DNA from: Frankiaceae bacterium
Lineage (GTDB): Bacteria; Actinomycetota; Actinomycetes; JAVEEB01
Length of the DNA stretch: 8,215 nt
Assembly: GCA_030840665.1 (NCBI GenBank)
Contig: JAVEEB010000500.1
Location: forward strand, 1 to 8,215
Reading direction: 5' to 3'
Shown: positions 7,037 through 8,215 of the stretch, piece by piece
How the letters are laid out: every line of letters begins with the position of its first letter
How positions within the stretch are numbered: position 1 is the first letter of the stretch
The notes under the pieces: model-generated
Told to the model about the DNA's origin: nothing
The model's database searches: none
What the model saw: only the letters and a program-made list of their open reading frames with translations
Position numbers and translations under genes: made by a program

Positions 7037-7075
7037 GTGAGTGCCCGCAGGTCAACGCGAACAGGGGGCACTCGC
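7037..7075 (+). terminator. Long stem-loop after the lipoprotein gene
   Basis: GTGAGTGCCC (7037-7046) pairs with GGGCACTCGC (7066-7075): ten pairs with one G-U, enclosing 19 bases. It begins 10 bases after the lipoprotein stop, so a terminator role is possible, but the large loop and absence of a T-run are atypical. It may instead be a copy of a dispersed palindromic element. Confidence 0.4.
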
Positions 7076-7257
7076 ATGTCACGCCCGGATCGCCGCCCAG
7101 TCATGGCTCCGGTTCCGCAGCGTGGGCCTTCACTCACCTGACTGAAGGTGACTGGCATCGCCTTGTCGCTCGACTGTGGCGAGGCGGCCTACTCCACAGA
7201 CCTAAGGGCGCAATCCGTGGCAGCGTGTCCGGCGCGAAATCTGGGTAGGGCGTTTCC
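7076..7257. other. Intergenic stretch without a recognised gene
   Basis: After the stem-loop the sequence up to the next GTG shows only a short inverted repeat (TCACCT at 7134-7139 against AGGTGA at 7146-7151). Open frames crossing it have no ribosome site and read as composition-driven sequence. No convincing promoter with both hexamers is visible, although one is expected for the small gene at 7258. Confidence 0.4.
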
Positions 7258-7482
7258 GTGTCGCGCTATTGGCAGCTCACGCCGGTATGGCAGCGGGTGC
7301 TCATCGCCTGCATGCTCCTGCTCGCTATTGCGTCTTCATTGACGTCCGGCTGGTGGGCGGGAGCGTCCATGGGACTGTGCCTCCTCGGGCAGGCGGCCGC
7401 TATTCACGGCCGTGTTAGACAGGCGCATCCTTCCGAGCCAGCAGGGACTGGCTCTGAAGACCCTGCCCGACTCCAGCAGTAG
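7258..7482 (+). CDS. Small two-helix membrane protein, hypothetical
   Basis: This frame encodes 74 residues with two hydrophobic segments, about 11-29 (WQRVLIACMLLLAIASSLT) and 31-49 (GWWAGASMGLCLLGQAAAI), joined by a tight turn, followed by a polar tail rich in Ser, Glu and Pro. The GTG start at 7258 has a weak purine site (TAGGG, 7246-7250) seven bases ahead. The hairpin-like topology and aromatic residues at the membrane borders support a real protein, but third-position G/C is less extreme than in neighbouring genes and I recognise no family. It ends 82 bases before the DUF222 gene, which has its own promoter. Confidence 0.55.
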   Translation: MSRYWQLTPVWQRVLIACMLLLAIASSLTSGWWAGASMGLCLLGQAAAIHGRVRQAHPSEPAGTGSEDPARLQQ

Positions 7483-7528
7483 GTCGCGGTCCGACACAGA
7501 AATTCCTTGTGCACATTGGGAATCTTTG

Positions 7529-7557
7529 TTGGCACGCGACGGCCTGTCATGTAGACT
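7529..7557 (+). promoter_or_regulatory. Strong sigma-70-type promoter of the DUF222 gene
   Basis: TTGGCA at 7529-7534 (-35), a 17-base spacer, and TAGACT at 7552-7557 (-10) are close to the housekeeping consensus. Seven bases follow before the ATG at 7565, so transcription should begin at or next to the start codon, giving a leaderless message. This is the best promoter in the window. Confidence 0.75.
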
Positions 7558-7572
7558 CGAACGTATGTTCGA
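7557..7572. promoter_or_regulatory. LexA operator (SOS box) over the DUF222 start codon
   Basis: TCGAAC-GTAT-GTTCGA is a perfect palindrome with a 4-base centre and equals the mycobacterial and related actinobacterial SOS box TCGAAC(N4)GTTCGA. It begins at the last base of the -10 hexamer and covers the presumed transcript start and the ATG, so bound LexA would block transcription directly. Members of the related mycobacterial 13E12/DUF222 family are known to carry such boxes, which supports the reading. Binding itself is inferred. Confidence 0.8.
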
Positions 7573-8215
7573 TTCTCCGCCCGCCTTGCCGCTGCCCGCC
7601 TCGTTCTGGGGCGAGTCGTCCGGTTCGCCGGCGGGCGCGCGTCCCGTGCGGTCACCGGACGAGTTGGCAGTGCGCGCCGACAACACGGAAATCGTGATGC
7701 AGTGGTCGCCTTCGGTGGTGCTCGAGCTGTTGAGCACATCCGAGATCCTCGAGGTCCTGGAAACGCAGCCGCCGACTGACCGCACCGTCACATTGGCGGT
7801 CCGATTGGGTCAACGGGTGCTCGACGAGCTGGATGCTTCGCGCTTGTTGACCGTGTGGATACGGATCGACTCATGGGTGACGGCGCAGATGGACAAGGCG
7901 ATCGTCACGGTCGCTGGCGCTGACCTTGGCAATTCGTTTGACCCCGGGCGGGAGGAAGCGGCGTTGGCGATGCGCGTCGCTTCCCGGACGGCCGCCAGTC
8001 GTGTCATGGATGCCCGCGAGCGGCGTGGCCGCCTCATTGCCGTCGGGGACGCCCTGGAGCGGGGCGTTCTCCTCGCTCGTCAATCGCAAGACATGGTCGA
8101 GGCGTTGGAGTTCGTCTCGTCGGCCGGTTGTCCGCGTCGCTCAACGGGATGCTGCAACAGATCGAAGGCGCGTTTGCGGAACGGCAGTCGTCGGAAACCA
8201 ATGCGCGCCGTTCCG
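7565..8215 (+). CDS. DUF222-family (13E12 repeat-like, usually HNH endonuclease) protein, 3'-truncated, apparent frameshift
   Basis: The gene starts at ATG 7565 and runs off the right edge without a stop (217 codons in the starting frame). Residues about 40-180 read as a DUF222 domain: LAVRLGQRVLDELDASRLLTVW, then a REEAALAMRVASRTAASRVMDARE segment and ALERGVLLARQSQDMVEALE. In this family an HNH nuclease domain usually follows about 150 residues later, beyond the window, so nuclease activity cannot be judged here. Near 8108-8124 the frame appears to change: the starting frame turns rich in Cys and Arg (GCPRRSTGCCNRSK), while the frame beginning at 8119 continues in family style (LSASLNGMLQQIEGAFAERQ). 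A single lost base explains this, either a true mutation making a pseudogene or a sequencing error. No ribosome site precedes the ATG; the message is probably leaderless and under LexA control. Confidence 0.75.
   Translation, partial: MFDSPPALPLPASFWGESSGSPAGARPVRSPDELAVRADNTEIVMQWSPSVVLELLSTSEILEVLETQPPTDRTVTLAVRLGQRVLDELDASRLLTVWIRIDSWVTAQMDKAIVTVAGADLGNSFDPGREEAALAMRVASRTAASRVMDARERRGRLIAVGDALERGVLLARQSQDMVEALEFVSSAGCPRRSTGCCNRSKARLRNGSRRKPMRAVP

Noticed and set aside
7027..7248. Open frame directly after the lipoprotein stop
   Set aside because: It starts at a TTG next to the stop without a ribosome site, runs through the stem-loop and shows no hydrophobic or domain pattern.

Overview
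This window is high-GC DNA with strong G/C bias at third codon positions, GTG starts and several apparently leaderless genes. It contains a SCO7613-like membrane protein, a DUF222-family gene under an SOS box of the mycobacterial type, and a GtrA-purK-purE neighbourhood. Together these point to an actinobacterium, most likely a Micrococcales-type member; that rank is inferred from gene order and style, not from any search.

Layout. Positions 1-2256 hold the 3' part of a very hydrophobic, many-helix membrane protein that runs off the left edge. Directly after its stop lies a dead 132-base copy of the start of a PIG-L deacetylase gene (2264-2395), with a stop codon at the catalytic-motif glutamate. 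A small four-helix membrane protein (2506-2940) follows, then the intact PIG-L deacetylase (2986-3741). On the minus strand purK (5413-4265) and purE (4239-3727) form a two-gene operon for the two-step carboxylation of AIR in purine synthesis. purE overlaps the PIG-L gene tail to tail by 15 bases. purK diverges from a GtrA-family membrane protein gene (5496-5996). The roughly 80 bases between the two starts carry two back-to-back promoter candidates, each ending 6-7 bases before a GTG, and a perfect 14-bp palindrome. Next come a GerMN-Gmad2 lipoprotein (6124-7026), an intergenic stretch with a long stem-loop, a 74-residue two-helix membrane protein (7258-7482), and a DUF222 gene (from 7565) that runs off the right edge.

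How the genes work together. purK and purE are the only clear pathway pair. PIG-L, GtrA and the lipoprotein all suggest envelope or small-molecule glycan chemistry, but nothing here shows they act together. The clearest regulatory signal is upstream of the DUF222 gene. A near-consensus -35/-10 pair places the transcript start on the ATG, and a perfect TCGAAC-N4-GTTCGA palindrome covers that ATG, so the gene is probably repressed by LexA and induced by DNA damage. The same gene appears to carry a one-base frameshift near 8108-8124.

I did not find a convincing undescribed multi-gene system. The items most worth a second look are the LexA operator over a leaderless start, the PIG-L gene remnant, the palindrome between purK and gtrA, and the DUF222 frameshift. 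I see no tRNA, rRNA, CRISPR array, transposase or insertion-sequence ends.
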